Assembly: GCF_017565305.1 (NCBI RefSeq)
Contig: NZ_JAGEKP010000004.1
Span: 434,001 to 498,000 of the forward strand
DNA length: 64,000 nucleotides
Reading direction: 5' to 3'
Origin: Leifsonia sp. TF02-11
GTDB lineage: Bacteria > Actinomycetota > Actinomycetes > Actinomycetales > Microbacteriaceae
Part shown: positions 45,737-54,292 of the stretch, one piece after another
Layout: each line of letters starts with the position of its first letter
Position numbering within the stretch: the first letter of the stretch is position 1
Program-made: the position numbers and the translations under genes
The notes under the pieces: model-generated
Told to the model about the DNA's origin: nothing
Databases searched by the model: none
Seen by the model: only the letters and a program-made list of their open reading frames with translations

Positions 45737-46683
45737 GAGCCCCTCCTCACTCGTTCGGCCGCACGCAAGCGCACGGGCGTGGCCCGCGGGTTGGCGGCCT
45801 TCTCGTCGTCGTCCGCCAACTCGGCCCCGCGGATCAGGAGCTTCAGCTGCGGCTGGTGCTCAGGCAGCTCGACGGGAAGCCCCGCCGGCGCGCTGGAGCG
45901 CGACCTGGTCTGGAGCTCGCGCTTGACGATGCGGTCCTCCAGCGACTGGTAGGACTCCACGACGATGCGACCGCCCACCTCGAGTGCGTCGATCGCGGCG
46001 GGGATGGCGCGCTCCAGCACCGCAAGCTCCTGGTTCACCTCGATGCGCAGCGCCTGGAACACGCGCTTGGCCGGGTGCCCCTGCCGCTGGACCGCGACCG
46101 GGGTCGCCTTCTGCAGGATGTCCACCAGCTGGCCGGAGCGCACGATCGGGGCCGACTCGCGCTCCTCGACGATGCGACGCGCATAGCGGGCGGCCAGCTT
46201 CTCTTCTCCGTAGTCGCGGAAGATGCGGCGCAGGTCGGCCTCGGAGTACGTCGCGAGCACCACCTCCGCTGTCAGCTCGCTGGTGCCGTCCATCCGCATG
46301 TCGAGCGGTGCGTCCTTCGAGTACGAGAAGCCGCGTTCGACGCGGTCGAGCTGCAGCGACGAGACGCCGAGGTCGAAGAGCACGCCGTCGATCCGGTCGA
46401 TGCCCAGCCCGTCGAGGGCCTCGCGGATGCCGTCGTAGACGGTGTGCACGAGGTGGACGCGGTCGCCGAACCGCTCCAGGCGGGCGCCGGCGATGGCGAG
46501 AGCTTCCGGGTCGCGGTCGAGACCGACGAGCACGACGTCGGGGAAGCGCTCGAGCACGCCGGCCGAGTGGCCGCCCATGCCGAGCGTCGCGTCGACGAAG
46601 ACCGCTCCCGGCTTCGCGAGGGCGGGCCCGAGGAGCTCGATGCAGCGCTCCAGCAGTACGGGGGTGTGGATGTCGTCCGTCAT
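45733..46683 (-). CDS. rsmH: 16S rRNA m4C1402 methyltransferase
   Basis: This 316-residue SAM-dependent enzyme (MraW) methylates N4 of C1402 in 16S rRNA. It shows HTPVLLERCIELLGPAL at the start, FVDATLGMGGHSAGVLERFP (SAM motif), LVGLDRDPEALAIA, VLFDLGVSSLQLDRVERGFS, PLDMRMDGTSELTAEVVLAT, and KRVFQALRIEVNQELAVLER. All are conserved RsmH blocks. ATG 46683 is chosen because the first 14 codons of the longer frame lack family similarity. It is second in the cluster, 106 bp after mraZ. Confidence 0.96.
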   Translation of the reverse strand: MTDDIHTPVLLERCIELLGPALAKPGAVFVDATLGMGGHSAGVLERFPDVVLVGLDRDPEALAIAGARLERFGDRVHLVHTVYDGIREALDGLGIDRIDGVLFDLGVSSLQLDRVERGFSYSKDAPLDMRMDGTSELTAEVVLATYSEADLRRIFRDYGEEKLAARYARRIVEERESAPIVRSGQLVDILQKATPVAVQRQGHPAKRVFQALRIEVNQELAVLERAIPAAIDALEVGGRIVVESYQSLEDRIVKRELQTRSRSSAPAGLPVELPEHQPQLKLLIRGAELADDDEKAANPRATPVRLRAAERVRRGS

Positions 46684-46789
46684 GTCCGCACCCGGGAGGG
46701 TCGGCCCCTGGTTCCGGATCCCCATCCATTCCGACCTGCCACCGGGGAAGTGGTGTCAGGGCGTATGGCTGGGAGTCCGGCGCCAGGCG

Positions 46790-47221
46790 CTAGAACAGTC
46801 CCGGGATCACCTCCTCCTCCGTGTTCGCGAATGCTGCCTCCTGCTCAGCGAGGTAGGTCTCCCACGCCTCGGCGTCCCAGATCTCGGCGCGGCTGCCCGC
46901 TCCGATCACGACCAGGTCTCTGTCGAGACCCGCGTACGTCCGCAACGGGGTCGGGATCGTGACCCGGTTCTGCTTGTCCGGCACCTCCGCGCTCGCCCCC
47001 GAGAGGAAGACGCGCAGGTAATCCCTGGCCTGCTTGCTGGTCACCGGCGCCTGCCGGATCTTCTCGTGGAGGGACTCGAACTCCCGCTGCGAGAAGACGT
47101 AGACGCAGTGTTCCTGGCCGCGGGTCAGCACGAGGCCGGAGGCGAGCTCATCCCGGAATTTGGCCGGCAGGATGATGCGCCCCTTCTCGTCCAGTTTCGG
47201 GGCATAGGTGCCGAGGAACAT
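46790..47221 (-). CDS. mraZ: Transcriptional regulator MraZ
   Basis: This 143-residue protein has two SpoVT/AbrB-like repeats, each with a DXXXR motif: [20 protein letters not shown] (residues 4-23) and [20 protein letters not shown] (about 80-99). MraZ binds direct repeats upstream of its own gene and controls the cell-wall/division cluster. The frame is open upstream, but ATG 47221 is the family start (MFLGTYAPK). GTGGGACC-type sequence before it serves as ribosome site. Three evenly spaced GTGGA boxes lie 42-66 bp upstream. Confidence 0.95.
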   Translation of the reverse strand: MFLGTYAPKLDEKGRIILPAKFRDELASGLVLTRGQEHCVYVFSQREFESLHEKIRQAPVTSKQARDYLRVFLSGASAEVPDKQNRVTIPTPLRTYAGLDRDLVVIGAGSRAEIWDAEAWETYLAEQEAAFANTEEEVIPGLF

Positions 47222-47262
47222 CGGTCCCACCCCCACTCTCCCGGCCACGGTTGCGGTGTGCC

Positions 47263-47287
47263 TCCACTTTACTCCACTCTCATCCAC
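47263..47287 (-). promoter_or_regulatory. Three GTGGA boxes at 10-bp spacing (candidate MraZ operator)
   Basis: On the minus strand GTGGA occurs at 47287-47283, 47277-47273 and 47267-47263, each separated by five bases. E. coli MraZ is known to bind TGGGN direct repeats with five-base spacers upstream of mraZ. The matching number, spacing and position make these boxes the likely autoregulatory operator of the division cluster. Confidence 0.65.
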
Positions 47288-47408
47288 AAAGTCAGCACCA
47301 TTGACCGTTTTGCCCCGTTTAGGGGTGTAAAAACCCCGTGAATCCGCGACAAAACGCGGTGGAGGGAAATGGAGGAGATGAGCGTCCAAAGGGAGGGCCG
47401 AACACACG

Positions 47409-47436
47409 AAAAAGGGCCGATCCGAAGATCGGCCCT
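47409..47436 (-). terminator. Rho-independent terminator after the DUF3040 gene
   Basis: Arms AGGGCCGATC (47413-47422) and GATCGGCCCT (47427-47436) pair perfectly over 10 bp around a tetraloop. Read on the minus strand the stem is followed by TTTTTCG, a proper U-tract and one of the few in the window. It lies 36 bp past the stop of the DUF3040 gene and isolates the mraZ promoter from upstream transcription. Confidence 0.88.
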
Positions 47437-47471
47437 GAGGTCGGGGTGCGCCGGGGTGCGCTGTGGAGGGG

Positions 47472-47852
47472 CTAGCCCTGCCCGTCCTGCCGCTTGTCCC
47501 AGCGATCGTTCATGCGGTCCATGAAACCGGGCTGACCGCGTGTCGGCTTGCCCGTCTTTCCTGCGGCTGCGGCGTCGGGATCGATCGCGACGCGCTTGCC
47601 GGGCGCGATCGCCAGCAGGACGCCGGCGAACATCACGACGAAGCCGAGGATTCCGACGATCGGCAGCTGGACGAAGACGCCGGTCACCAGAACGGCGACA
47701 CCGACGACGGCGACGAGCACACCGAGGACGATCGAACGATAAGCGGGACGCGCCCGCTTGCCTCCGACCTTGGCGACGAAATCTGCGTCGTTCTGGTAGA
47801 GACTGCGTTCCATCTCTTCGAGGAGGCGCTGCTCATGTTCCGAAAGCGGCAT
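47472..47852 (-). CDS. DUF3040 family membrane protein
   Basis: This 126-residue protein is common upstream of mraZ in actinobacteria and has no assigned function. The N-terminal family motif [20 protein letters not shown] is clear. Two adjacent hydrophobic helices (about residues 40-60 and 65-84) follow, and then a basic, Gly-rich tail ([18 protein letters not shown]). ATG 47852 is chosen over the upstream frame extension because it begins the family motif and is preceded by GAGGGGG. It diverges from the polyprenyl synthase gene across 78 bp. Confidence 0.9.
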   Translation of the reverse strand: MPLSEHEQRLLEEMERSLYQNDADFVAKVGGKRARPAYRSIVLGVLVAVVGVAVLVTGVFVQLPIVGILGFVVMFAGVLLAIAPGKRVAIDPDAAAAGKTGKPTRGQPGFMDRMNDRWDKRQDGQG

Positions 47853-47918
47853 CCGGATCCCCCTCTTTCTAGCGGGTTCTAGGCGTTGTGTGGCCGATTG
47901 TAGCCGCACCACTCTGAC

Positions 47919-47933
47919 TAGGCTATACGTGTG
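47919..47933 (+). promoter_or_regulatory. -10 hexamer of a probable leaderless promoter (polyprenyl synthase)
   Basis: TAGGCT (47919-47924) is followed by exactly six bases and then the GTG start at 47931. No Shine-Dalgarno is present. The overlapping CTATAC at 47923-47928 is a second, less well placed -10 candidate. Confidence 0.55.
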
Positions 47934-49049
47934 TCTGAAAGCATCCGATTCGTCGACCTCATCCAGTCAAGAATCGATGGATTCTTCGATGCACGTGCAT
48001 CCATTCTCGTCTCGATAGCGGATGAACTCGCCCCGATCGCGGCTTTTTCGAGGGATTTTCTCAGCGGCGGCAAGCGCTTCCGTGCCCTTTTCTGCTTCTG
48101 GGGGTGGCAGGCGGTCAGGACGACCGGTGACGAGCCGGACGACGCCCCGGTCACGGCGGGCGGCCCGCTCGACGCAGTGGTGTCCGTCGCATCGGCCCTC
48201 GAGCTGTTCCACGCGGCCGCGCTGGTGCACGACGACCTCATCGACAACTCCGACACCCGCCGCGGAAAGCCGGCGGCCCACCGGCGTTTCGAGCACCTGC
48301 ACGAGCAGGAGGGCTGGCTGGGCTCCGGCGCCGCGTTCGGCACGGGAGCCGCGACGCTGCTGGGCGACTACCTCCTCATCCTGAGCGACGAGCTCTTCGA
48401 CGAAGGGCTCACCCAGACCGTGAGCGCCTCGGCGCGGCGCTCGGCGCGCGCGGAGTTCAACCGGATGCGACTCGACGTCACCGCCGGTCAGTACCTCGAC
48501 ATCTTCGAGGAGATCGGCTGGGCGGGCAGGCCCGACGCGGATCAGCTCGCCAGGGCCGAACGCGTCATCGTCTACAAGTCGGCCAAATACTCCATCGAGT
48601 CACCCCTGCTGATCGGCGCCAGCCTCGCGGGCGCGACGGTCGGGCAACTCGACTCGCTCCGCCGCTTCGGCCTCCCGCTCGGCATCGCGTATCAGCTGCG
48701 CGACGACCTCCTCGGCGTCTTCGGCGACGCGGAGGTCACCGGCAAGCCGAGCGGAGACGATCTGCGCGAGGGCAAGCGGACCGTGCTGATCGCCCTGACC
48801 CGCCAGGCCGTCCCCGCCGGAGCCCGCGCGACGCTCGACGAACTGCTCGGCGACCCCGACCTCACCGCGCAGCAGATCGAGACGCTTCAGATGACCATCC
48901 GGGAGTCCGGCGCTGTCGAGAAGGTCGAGAAGATGATCGCCGACAACGTGGACCGGGCGATCGAGGCACTGGAGGGCGCGCAACTGGGCGCGGGAGCGCG
49001 CGCGCAGCTCCGCGACCTCGCGATCACGGTGACGCGGCGCTCGTACTGA
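47931..49049 (+). CDS. Polyprenyl diphosphate synthase (trans-isoprenyl)
   Basis: This 372-residue all-alpha prenyltransferase condenses isopentenyl diphosphate with allylic diphosphates. It contains SGGKRFRALFCFWGW (substrate binding), AALVHDDLIDNSDTRRGKPA with the first aspartate-rich motif DDLID, TAGQYLDIFEEIGW, YKSAKYSIESPLLIGASLAG, and LAYQLRDDLLGVFGDAEVTG-like second motif DDLLGVFGD. It occupies the position of M. tuberculosis idsA2 near mraZ. Product length (geranylgeranyl or longer, for carotenoid or menaquinone side chains) cannot be judged by eye. Confidence 0.9.
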   Translation: MSESIRFVDLIQSRIDGFFDARASILVSIADELAPIAAFSRDFLSGGKRFRALFCFWGWQAVRTTGDEPDDAPVTAGGPLDAVVSVASALELFHAAALVHDDLIDNSDTRRGKPAAHRRFEHLHEQEGWLGSGAAFGTGAATLLGDYLLILSDELFDEGLTQTVSASARRSARAEFNRMRLDVTAGQYLDIFEEIGWAGRPDADQLARAERVIVYKSAKYSIESPLLIGASLAGATVGQLDSLRRFGLPLGIAYQLRDDLLGVFGDAEVTGKPSGDDLREGKRTVLIALTRQAVPAGARATLDELLGDPDLTAQQIETLQMTIRESGAVEKVEKMIADNVDRAIEALEGAQLGAGARAQLRDLAITVTRRSY

Positions 49050-49080
49050 GGCCGGGCCGCACCTGCGCCCGGCCGGACGC

Positions 49081-49422
49081 TCAGGCCAGGGCCTGGGCGA
49101 CTCTGCGCACCTCGGCCTTGCGGCCCGCGCGCAGCGCCTCGATCGGGGCGGTGCCCAGGCTCTCGTCGTCCGTCAGGAGCCAGTCCACCGCCTCCTCGTC
49201 GTCGAAGCCGTTGTCCGCGAGCACGATGAGAGTGCCGTGGAGCTCGCTGAGGGGTTCGCCGTCGCGGAGGAAGACGGCGGGGACTTTGACGACGCCGTCG
49301 ATGCGCTTCGCCGCGAGGTGGCGGTCTTCGATGAGGCGGCGCACCCGGCTGACACCGAGTCCCAGCTGCTCCACAAGGTCGGGGATGGTGAGCCACTCGG
49401 TGGCCTGGACCTGCTCGTTCAC
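49081..49422 (-). CDS. Rv2175c-like DNA-binding regulatory protein
   Basis: This 113-residue protein resembles M. tuberculosis Rv2175c, a small DNA-binding winged-helix protein phosphorylated by PknL. The N-terminal helix-turn-helix is seen in WLTIPDLVEQLGLGVSRVRR, followed by LIEDRHLAAKRIDGVVKVPA. The C-terminal segment LHGTLIVLADNGFDDEEAVD and WLLTDDESLGTAPIEALRAG matches the Rv2175c C-terminal domain. Its neighbourhood (prenyl synthase on one side, PASTA kinase on the other) is the mycobacterial order. The start is GTG 49422. Whether it is a kinase substrate here is inferred. Confidence 0.82.
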   Translation of the reverse strand: MNEQVQATEWLTIPDLVEQLGLGVSRVRRLIEDRHLAAKRIDGVVKVPAVFLRDGEPLSELHGTLIVLADNGFDDEEAVDWLLTDDESLGTAPIEALRAGRKAEVRRVAQALA

Positions 49423-49470
49423 AACAACAAGCGTGCCACGACCCCGCGGTGAGCACGAGTCGGATGGAAT

Positions 49471-49486
49471 GTTACGGTCGTGTTAA
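49471..49486. promoter_or_regulatory. GTTAC-N6-GTTAA direct repeat upstream of the LysM gene
   Basis: Two near-identical pentamers (49471-49475 and 49482-49486) with a six-base spacer lie in the divergent Rv2175c-like/LysM intergenic region, about 90 bp before the LysM start. The arrangement is reminiscent of MtrA sites, which control cell-wall hydrolase genes in actinobacteria. This is a suggestion only. Confidence 0.25.
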
Positions 49487-49574
49487 CTGTTGTCACATCC
49501 GCCACACTGGTTGACTCCTTACTCAAGGTGTGTCAGCGTGGGGATCGGCCATGTCACTCACGGAGGGGTCGACC

Positions 49575-50705
49575 ATGTCTGCGATCGAGAGCACGAAACG
49601 TCAACGGCGACCGCACGGACGCACCGGCGGCCTGCTGGGCACCGTGCCGATCGCCGTCGCCGGCAGCATCGCCGTGACCCTCAACCTCCTGAGCCCCGCA
49701 CACGCCGCCGCCGACGCCGAACGCGAACGCGCGCCGGAGAAGAGCGACGCGACAGGTCCGCAGAAGACCGTCGGCGTCGACACGATCCGGGGATCGTTCG
49801 CGCAGGGAGCCGAGACGGCCTCCCCCGCCGACACCGACACCGCAGCGGCACCCGCGACCTACCGGGTGCAGACCGGCGACACGGTATCGGCCATCGCCGC
49901 CCGCTTCGGGCTCTCGACGGCGGCCGTCCTCGCGCTCAACGGACTCAGCTGGAAGAGCCTGATCTTCCCCGGCCAGGTGCTGGCCCTCGGCGGCGCGCCG
50001 ACACCGGTCTCCGCTCCCGCACCCGCTCCGGCCCCCGCTCCGTCTGCGACCTCGTACACGGTCGTCCGCGGCGACACGATCAGCGGGATCGCCGCCCGGT
50101 TCGGGCTGCGCACGGCGGTCGTGCTCAGCGCCAACGGTCTCAGCAGCTCGAGCATCATCTACCCCGGGCAGCGCATCGCCATCCCCGGCGTCGCCGCCGC
50201 ATCGGTCGACACGCCGAGGGCCGTGGTCGCCCCCGCACCCGTGGTCACCGCGCCGGCGCCGGCACCCGCACCGACGGTCCAGCCGGGGCAGGTCGTGCCC
50301 CTCACCGACGAGATGCGCGCCAACGCCGCCCTGATCGTCCGCATCGGCGAGCGGGAGGGCGTGCCCGCCCAGGGCATCGTGGTCGCCCTCGCCGCCGCGG
50401 CCCAGGAGTCCGGTCTGCGCAACGTCCGCTACGGCGACCGCGACTCGCTCGGGCTGTTCCAGCAGCGCCCGAGCACCGGCTGGGGCACGCCGGACGAGGT
50501 GCTCGATCCCACACGCGCGACCCTCGCGTTCTACGGCGGCCCGAACAACCCCAACAAGGGCCGCACGCGCGGCCTCCTCGACATCCCGAACTGGTCGGCG
50601 ATGAGCGTCACGCAGGCCGCACAGGCCGTCCAGATCTCGGCGTTCCCCGACGCGTACGCGAAGTGGGAGACCTCGGCGCGCGCGTGGCTCGCGCAACTCG
50701 GGTGA
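49575..50705 (+). CDS. Secreted LysM peptidoglycan hydrolase (lysozyme-like domain)
   Basis: This 376-residue exported protein has a basic N-terminus and hydrophobic signal segment (LLGTVPIAVAGSIAVTLNLL) ending near AHAAA. A disordered acidic region is followed by two LysM domains: YRVQTGDTVSAIAARFGLST with its partner motif, and YTVVRGDTISGIAARFGLRT. An Ala/Pro linker leads to a C-terminal domain with LAAAAQESGLRNVRYGDRDS and LGLFQQRPSTGWGTPDEVLD, like lysozyme-fold transglycosylases. The Glu in AAQES is the likely catalytic acid. GGAGGGG precedes ATG 49575. It may remodel the wall sensed by the adjacent PASTA kinase. Confidence 0.85.
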   Translation: MSAIESTKRQRRPHGRTGGLLGTVPIAVAGSIAVTLNLLSPAHAAADAERERAPEKSDATGPQKTVGVDTIRGSFAQGAETASPADTDTAAAPATYRVQTGDTVSAIAARFGLSTAAVLALNGLSWKSLIFPGQVLALGGAPTPVSAPAPAPAPAPSATSYTVVRGDTISGIAARFGLRTAVVLSANGLSSSSIIYPGQRIAIPGVAAASVDTPRAVVAPAPVVTAPAPAPAPTVQPGQVVPLTDEMRANAALIVRIGEREGVPAQGIVVALAAAAQESGLRNVRYGDRDSLGLFQQRPSTGWGTPDEVLDPTRATLAFYGGPNNPNKGRTRGLLDIPNWSAMSVTQAAQAVQISAFPDAYAKWETSARAWLAQLG

Positions 50706-50778
50706 CCAGAAGGTCACAGCAGGGTCACGGCCCCGCAGCACACCGGTGTTTTGCAGGGTTCACGCACCCGCTGTTCCC

Positions 50779-50793
50779 TAGACTCGACCCGTG
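50779..50793 (+). promoter_or_regulatory. -10 hexamer of a probable leaderless promoter (PASTA kinase)
   Basis: TAGACT (50779-50784) is followed by six bases and then the GTG start at 50791, the same geometry as the polyprenyl synthase and aminotransferase genes. There is no ribosome-binding site. Confidence 0.55.
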
Positions 50794-52695
50794 ACCACGA
50801 GCCAAACCGACCCGATGATCGGACGTCTGATCGACGGCCGCTATCAGGTGCGCTCGCGGATCGCCCGAGGCGGCATGGCCACCGTCTACCTCGCCACCGA
50901 TCTGCGCCTCGAGCGCAGGGTCGCGATCAAAATCATGCACGGCCACCTCGCCGACGACAGCACGTTCAAGAGCCGGTTCGTCCAGGAGGCGCGGTCGGCG
51001 GCGCGCCTGGCGCACCCCAACGTGGTGAACGTCTTCGACCAGGGCCAGGACTCCGACATGGCCTACCTGGTGATGGAGTACCTCCCGGGCATCACGCTGC
51101 GCGACCTCCTGAAGGACTACGGCAAGCTCACCCCCGAGCAGACCATCGACATCATGGAGGCCGTGCTCAGCGGCCTCGCCGCCGCGCACAAGGCCGGCAT
51201 CGTGCACCGCGATCTCAAGCCGGAGAACGTGCTGCTGGCCGACGACGGGCGCATCAAGATCGGCGACTTCGGACTGGCGCGCGCCGCCAGCGCGAACACC
51301 GCGACCGGTCAGGCGCTCCTCGGCACGATCGCCTACCTCTCCCCCGAGCTCGTCACCCGCGGCGTCGCCGACGCGCGCAGCGACATCTACGCGCTGGGCA
51401 TCATGATGTACGAGATGCTCACCGGCACCCAGCCGTTCCACGGCGAGCAGCCGATGCAGATCGCGTATCAGCACGCGAACGACCCGGTGCCCGCGCCGAG
51501 CAGCGTCAACCCGGCGGTTCCCCCGGAGCTCGACGAGCTCGTGCTCTGGGCGACCGAGAAGGACCCCGACCGGCGGCCCTCCGACGCGCGCGAGATGCTC
51601 GACCGACTGATCGAGGCCGAGAAGTCCATCCGCGGCGACGCGGTGCTGCAGCCGACGATGGTGCTGCCCCCGGCCTTCGAGGCGAACGACGGTGAGACGC
51701 AGATCATCAACCCGGCCATCCGCCAGCAGGTCGCCTCCGCAGCGCCCACCGCGACGGATACGCTCACCGCTGCCGCGCGTCGCCGACGGGGCAAAGGCTG
51801 GTGGCTCTTCGCCCTGGTGCTCGTGCTCGCGGCGGTCGCCGGGGGAACCGGCTGGTACTTCGGGTCGGGACCGGGATCGCTGGTGACAGTGCCGAACGTG
51901 GTGAGCCAGGCTCCGGCTGCGGCGACCGCCACGCTCACCAACCTCGGGTTCAAGACGGCCCAGGCGCAGGAGTACAGCGTCACCGTGCCCGCCGGCCAGG
52001 TGTCGAGCACCGATCCGAAGGCGGGGGCGTCGGCCGGACGCGGCAGCACCGTCACTCTGCGGATCTCGCAGGGACCGAAGCCTGTCACCATCCTGCCGCT
52101 CGCGGGCAAGACCCTCGACGTCGCCACGTCGGAGATCACCGGCGTCGGCGCCAAGGTCGGCGACGCCGTCAAGCAGTTCGACCCGAAGGTGCCCGCGAAC
52201 ACGGTCATCTCGGCGACCCGAGCCTCCGACGGCAGCGACATCTCGGGCGGCGGCGGCTACTTCGAAGCGGCGACGGTGAACCTCGTCGTCTCGGTCGGCC
52301 CCGTGCCCGACGTCGCCGGGATGTCGGTCTCGGACGCCCAGGCCGCCCTGCAGAAGGTCGGGCTGCTGACCACCGCCGGCCCGCAGAGCTACAGCGACAC
52401 GGTCGACAAGGGCAACGTGATCGCGGCACAGGCGCAGAAGGAAGGCCCCGTGCATCCCGGCGACACGCTGGCGCTCGAGACCTCCAAGGGCCCGGAGCCC
52501 GTTCCGGTGCCCGACGTCGTCGGTCAGACCTGGGACAAGGCGAAGGCCGCGCTTCAGGCGGCCGGCTTCCAGCTCAAGTACAGCGCGGCGGCCGACCTGT
52601 TGCCCGGCGCCTTCGTCGTCTCCAAGGTGTCGCCCGCCGCCGGTACGCAGGCACCCAAGGGCTCCACCGTCACGGTTAACTTCGCCGGCTTCTGA
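50791..52695 (+). CDS. pknL: PASTA-domain serine/threonine protein kinase
   Basis: This 634-residue membrane kinase has its kinase domain at residues 18-280: glycine loop RIARGGMATVYLA, catalytic K47, IVHRDLKPENVLL (139-141 HRD) and KIGDFGLARA (DFG 159-161). Activation-loop threonines are T170, T172 and T179. A juxtamembrane region and one helix (about 336-356) lead to four extracellular PASTA repeats (about 360-634) that would bind muropeptides or lipid II. It has the position of M. tuberculosis pknL between Rv2175c and aroG. Sequence alone does not exclude a PknB-like role, but pknB usually lies in a different cluster. Confidence 0.9.
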   Translation: MTTSQTDPMIGRLIDGRYQVRSRIARGGMATVYLATDLRLERRVAIKIMHGHLADDSTFKSRFVQEARSAARLAHPNVVNVFDQGQDSDMAYLVMEYLPGITLRDLLKDYGKLTPEQTIDIMEAVLSGLAAAHKAGIVHRDLKPENVLLADDGRIKIGDFGLARAASANTATGQALLGTIAYLSPELVTRGVADARSDIYALGIMMYEMLTGTQPFHGEQPMQIAYQHANDPVPAPSSVNPAVPPELDELVLWATEKDPDRRPSDAREMLDRLIEAEKSIRGDAVLQPTMVLPPAFEANDGETQIINPAIRQQVASAAPTATDTLTAAARRRRGKGWWLFALVLVLAAVAGGTGWYFGSGPGSLVTVPNVVSQAPAAATATLTNLGFKTAQAQEYSVTVPAGQVSSTDPKAGASAGRGSTVTLRISQGPKPVTILPLAGKTLDVATSEITGVGAKVGDAVKQFDPKVPANTVISATRASDGSDISGGGGYFEAATVNLVVSVGPVPDVAGMSVSDAQAALQKVGLLTTAGPQSYSDTVDKGNVIAAQAQKEGPVHPGDTLALETSKGPEPVPVPDVVGQTWDKAKAALQAAGFQLKYSAAADLLPGAFVVSKVSPAAGTQAPKGSTVTVNFAGF

Positions 52696-52738
52696 GCCGC
52701 CGCTGGCGGGCGCTCCCCTCGAGCCTCTCCCCTCGAGC

Positions 52739-52799
52739 GCCGAAGGGCACGTCGTTGTCGCTTCTCGCGTCGAGAAGTGACAACGACGTGCCCTTCGGC
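52739..52799. terminator. 28-bp-stem hairpin between convergent pknL and aroG
   Basis: Arms 52739-52766 and 52772-52799 pair over 28 bp with a single G-U-type mismatch and a 5-nt loop. The stem begins GCCGAAGGGCACGTCGTTGT. It lies 43 bp after the pknL stop and 17 bp before the aroG stop, so it can act on both strands. A stem this long is unusual for a simple terminator, and no T run follows. Confidence 0.7.
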
Positions 52800-52816
52800 T
52801 GTCGTCGCGGGGCGGG

Positions 52817-54187
52817 TCAGCCCTGGCTGAGCTCCTCCGCCACGAGGAAGGCGAGCTCCAGCGACTGCATGTGGTTCAGTCGCGGGTCGCACAGCGACTC
52901 GTAGCGGGTCGCCAAGGTCTCCTCGTCGATGTGCTCGGAACCGCCCAGGCACTCGGTGACGTCGTCGCCCGTCAGCTCCACGTGGATGCCGCCCGGGTGC
53001 GTACCCGCCGCACGGTGCGCCTCGAAGAAGCCCTTGACCTCGTCCACGACGTCGTCGAACCGGCGGGTCTTGTAGCCGTTCGGCGTCGTGAGCCCGTTGC
53101 CGTGCATCGGATCGGTCACCCACAGCGGGTTCGCGTCCGACCGCTTGACGGCCTCCAGCAGCGGCGGGAGGGCATCGCGGATCTTCCCCGCACCCATCCG
53201 GGTGATGAACGTCAGACGCCCGGGCTCGCGCTCGGGGTCGAGCGCGTCGATGAGGCGCCGCATGTCGTCGGCCGTCGTCGTCGGGCCGAGCTTGACGCCG
53301 ATCGGGTTGCGGACGCGCGACAGGAAGTCGACGTGCGCACCGTCGAGGTCGCGCGTGCGCTCGCCGATCCAGACGAAGTGCGCCGACGTGTTGTACGGGG
53401 TGCCGGTGCGCGAGTCGATGCGTGTCATCGGACGCTCGTAGTCCATGAGCAGCGCCTCGTGGCTGGAGTAGAACTCCACCCGCGTGAGCTCGTCGAAGTC
53501 CGCTCCCGCGGCCTCCATGAACTTGATGGCGCGGTCGATCTCGCGGGCGAGACCCTCGTAGCGCTGGTTGGCCGGATTGGCCGCGAAGCCCTTGTTCCAG
53601 CTGTGCACCTCGCGCAGGTCGGCGAAGCCGCCCTGCGTGAACGCGCGGATGAGATTCAGCGTGGAGGCGGCGGTGTGGTAGCCCTGGATCAGGCGGCGCG
53701 GGTCGGCCTCCCGCGACTCCGGGGTGAAGTCGTAGCCGTTGACGATGTCGCCGCGGTAGGCCGGCAGCGTCACACCGCCGCGGGTCTCGGTGTCGCTGGA
53801 ACGCGGCTTGGCGAACTGACCGGCCATGCGGCCCATCTTGATGACCGGCACCGATGCGCCGTAGGTCAGCACGACCGCCATCTGCAGGACCGTCTTGACC
53901 CGGTTGCGGATCTGGTCGGCGGTCGCTCCGGCGAACGTCTCGGCGCAGTCGCCGCCCTGCAGCAGGAACGCATTGCCCTGCGCAGCGCGCGCGAGCCGCG
54001 AGCGCAGCTGGTCCACCTCGCCGGCGAACACCAGCGGGGGCAGCGTCGCGATCTCGGCCGACGCGGCGGCGGCGGCCTCCGGATCGGGCCAGCTCGGCTG
54101 CTGCTTGATCGGGAGCGTGCGCCAATACTCCAGGCCCTCGATCACGGAGTCGTCAGGTTTCACGACGGGATCTGTGGTCTGCAGCAC
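52817..54187 (-). CDS. aroG: Class II 3-deoxy-7-phosphoheptulonate synthase
   Basis: This 456-residue DAHP synthase of the plant-like class II type condenses PEP with erythrose-4-phosphate at the entry of the shikimate pathway. Diagnostic segments are FLLQGGDCAETFAGATADQI (metal cysteine), MAGQFAKPRSSDTETRGGVT, YNTSAHFVWIGERTRDLDGA, GVKLGPTTTADDMRRLIDAL, and ADGNPLWVTDPMHGNG-like WVTDPMHGNGLTTPNGYKTR. GIHVELTGDDVTECLGGSEH holds the metal-binding residues. It starts at GTG 54187. TAGGCT at 54232-54227 is a likely -10, giving a leader of about 35 nt. Confidence 0.96.
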   Translation of the reverse strand: MLQTTDPVVKPDDSVIEGLEYWRTLPIKQQPSWPDPEAAAAASAEIATLPPLVFAGEVDQLRSRLARAAQGNAFLLQGGDCAETFAGATADQIRNRVKTVLQMAVVLTYGASVPVIKMGRMAGQFAKPRSSDTETRGGVTLPAYRGDIVNGYDFTPESREADPRRLIQGYHTAASTLNLIRAFTQGGFADLREVHSWNKGFAANPANQRYEGLAREIDRAIKFMEAAGADFDELTRVEFYSSHEALLMDYERPMTRIDSRTGTPYNTSAHFVWIGERTRDLDGAHVDFLSRVRNPIGVKLGPTTTADDMRRLIDALDPEREPGRLTFITRMGAGKIRDALPPLLEAVKRSDANPLWVTDPMHGNGLTTPNGYKTRRFDDVVDEVKGFFEAHRAAGTHPGGIHVELTGDDVTECLGGSEHIDEETLATRYESLCDPRLNHMQSLELAFLVAEELSQG

Positions 54188-54292
54188 TGTTCTGTTCCGC
54201 TCGGTCGGGTGGAAGGGGGATAACCGAGCCTATCGCGCCGGACGGGGGTCGTGCGCAGCGCGACCGGATTGTGACATGCAGACGAGGGAGGC

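Noticed and set aside
47222-47407. Longer MraZ reading frame
   Set aside because: The added 62 residues cover the promoter and operator region; MFLGTYAPK is the family N-terminus.
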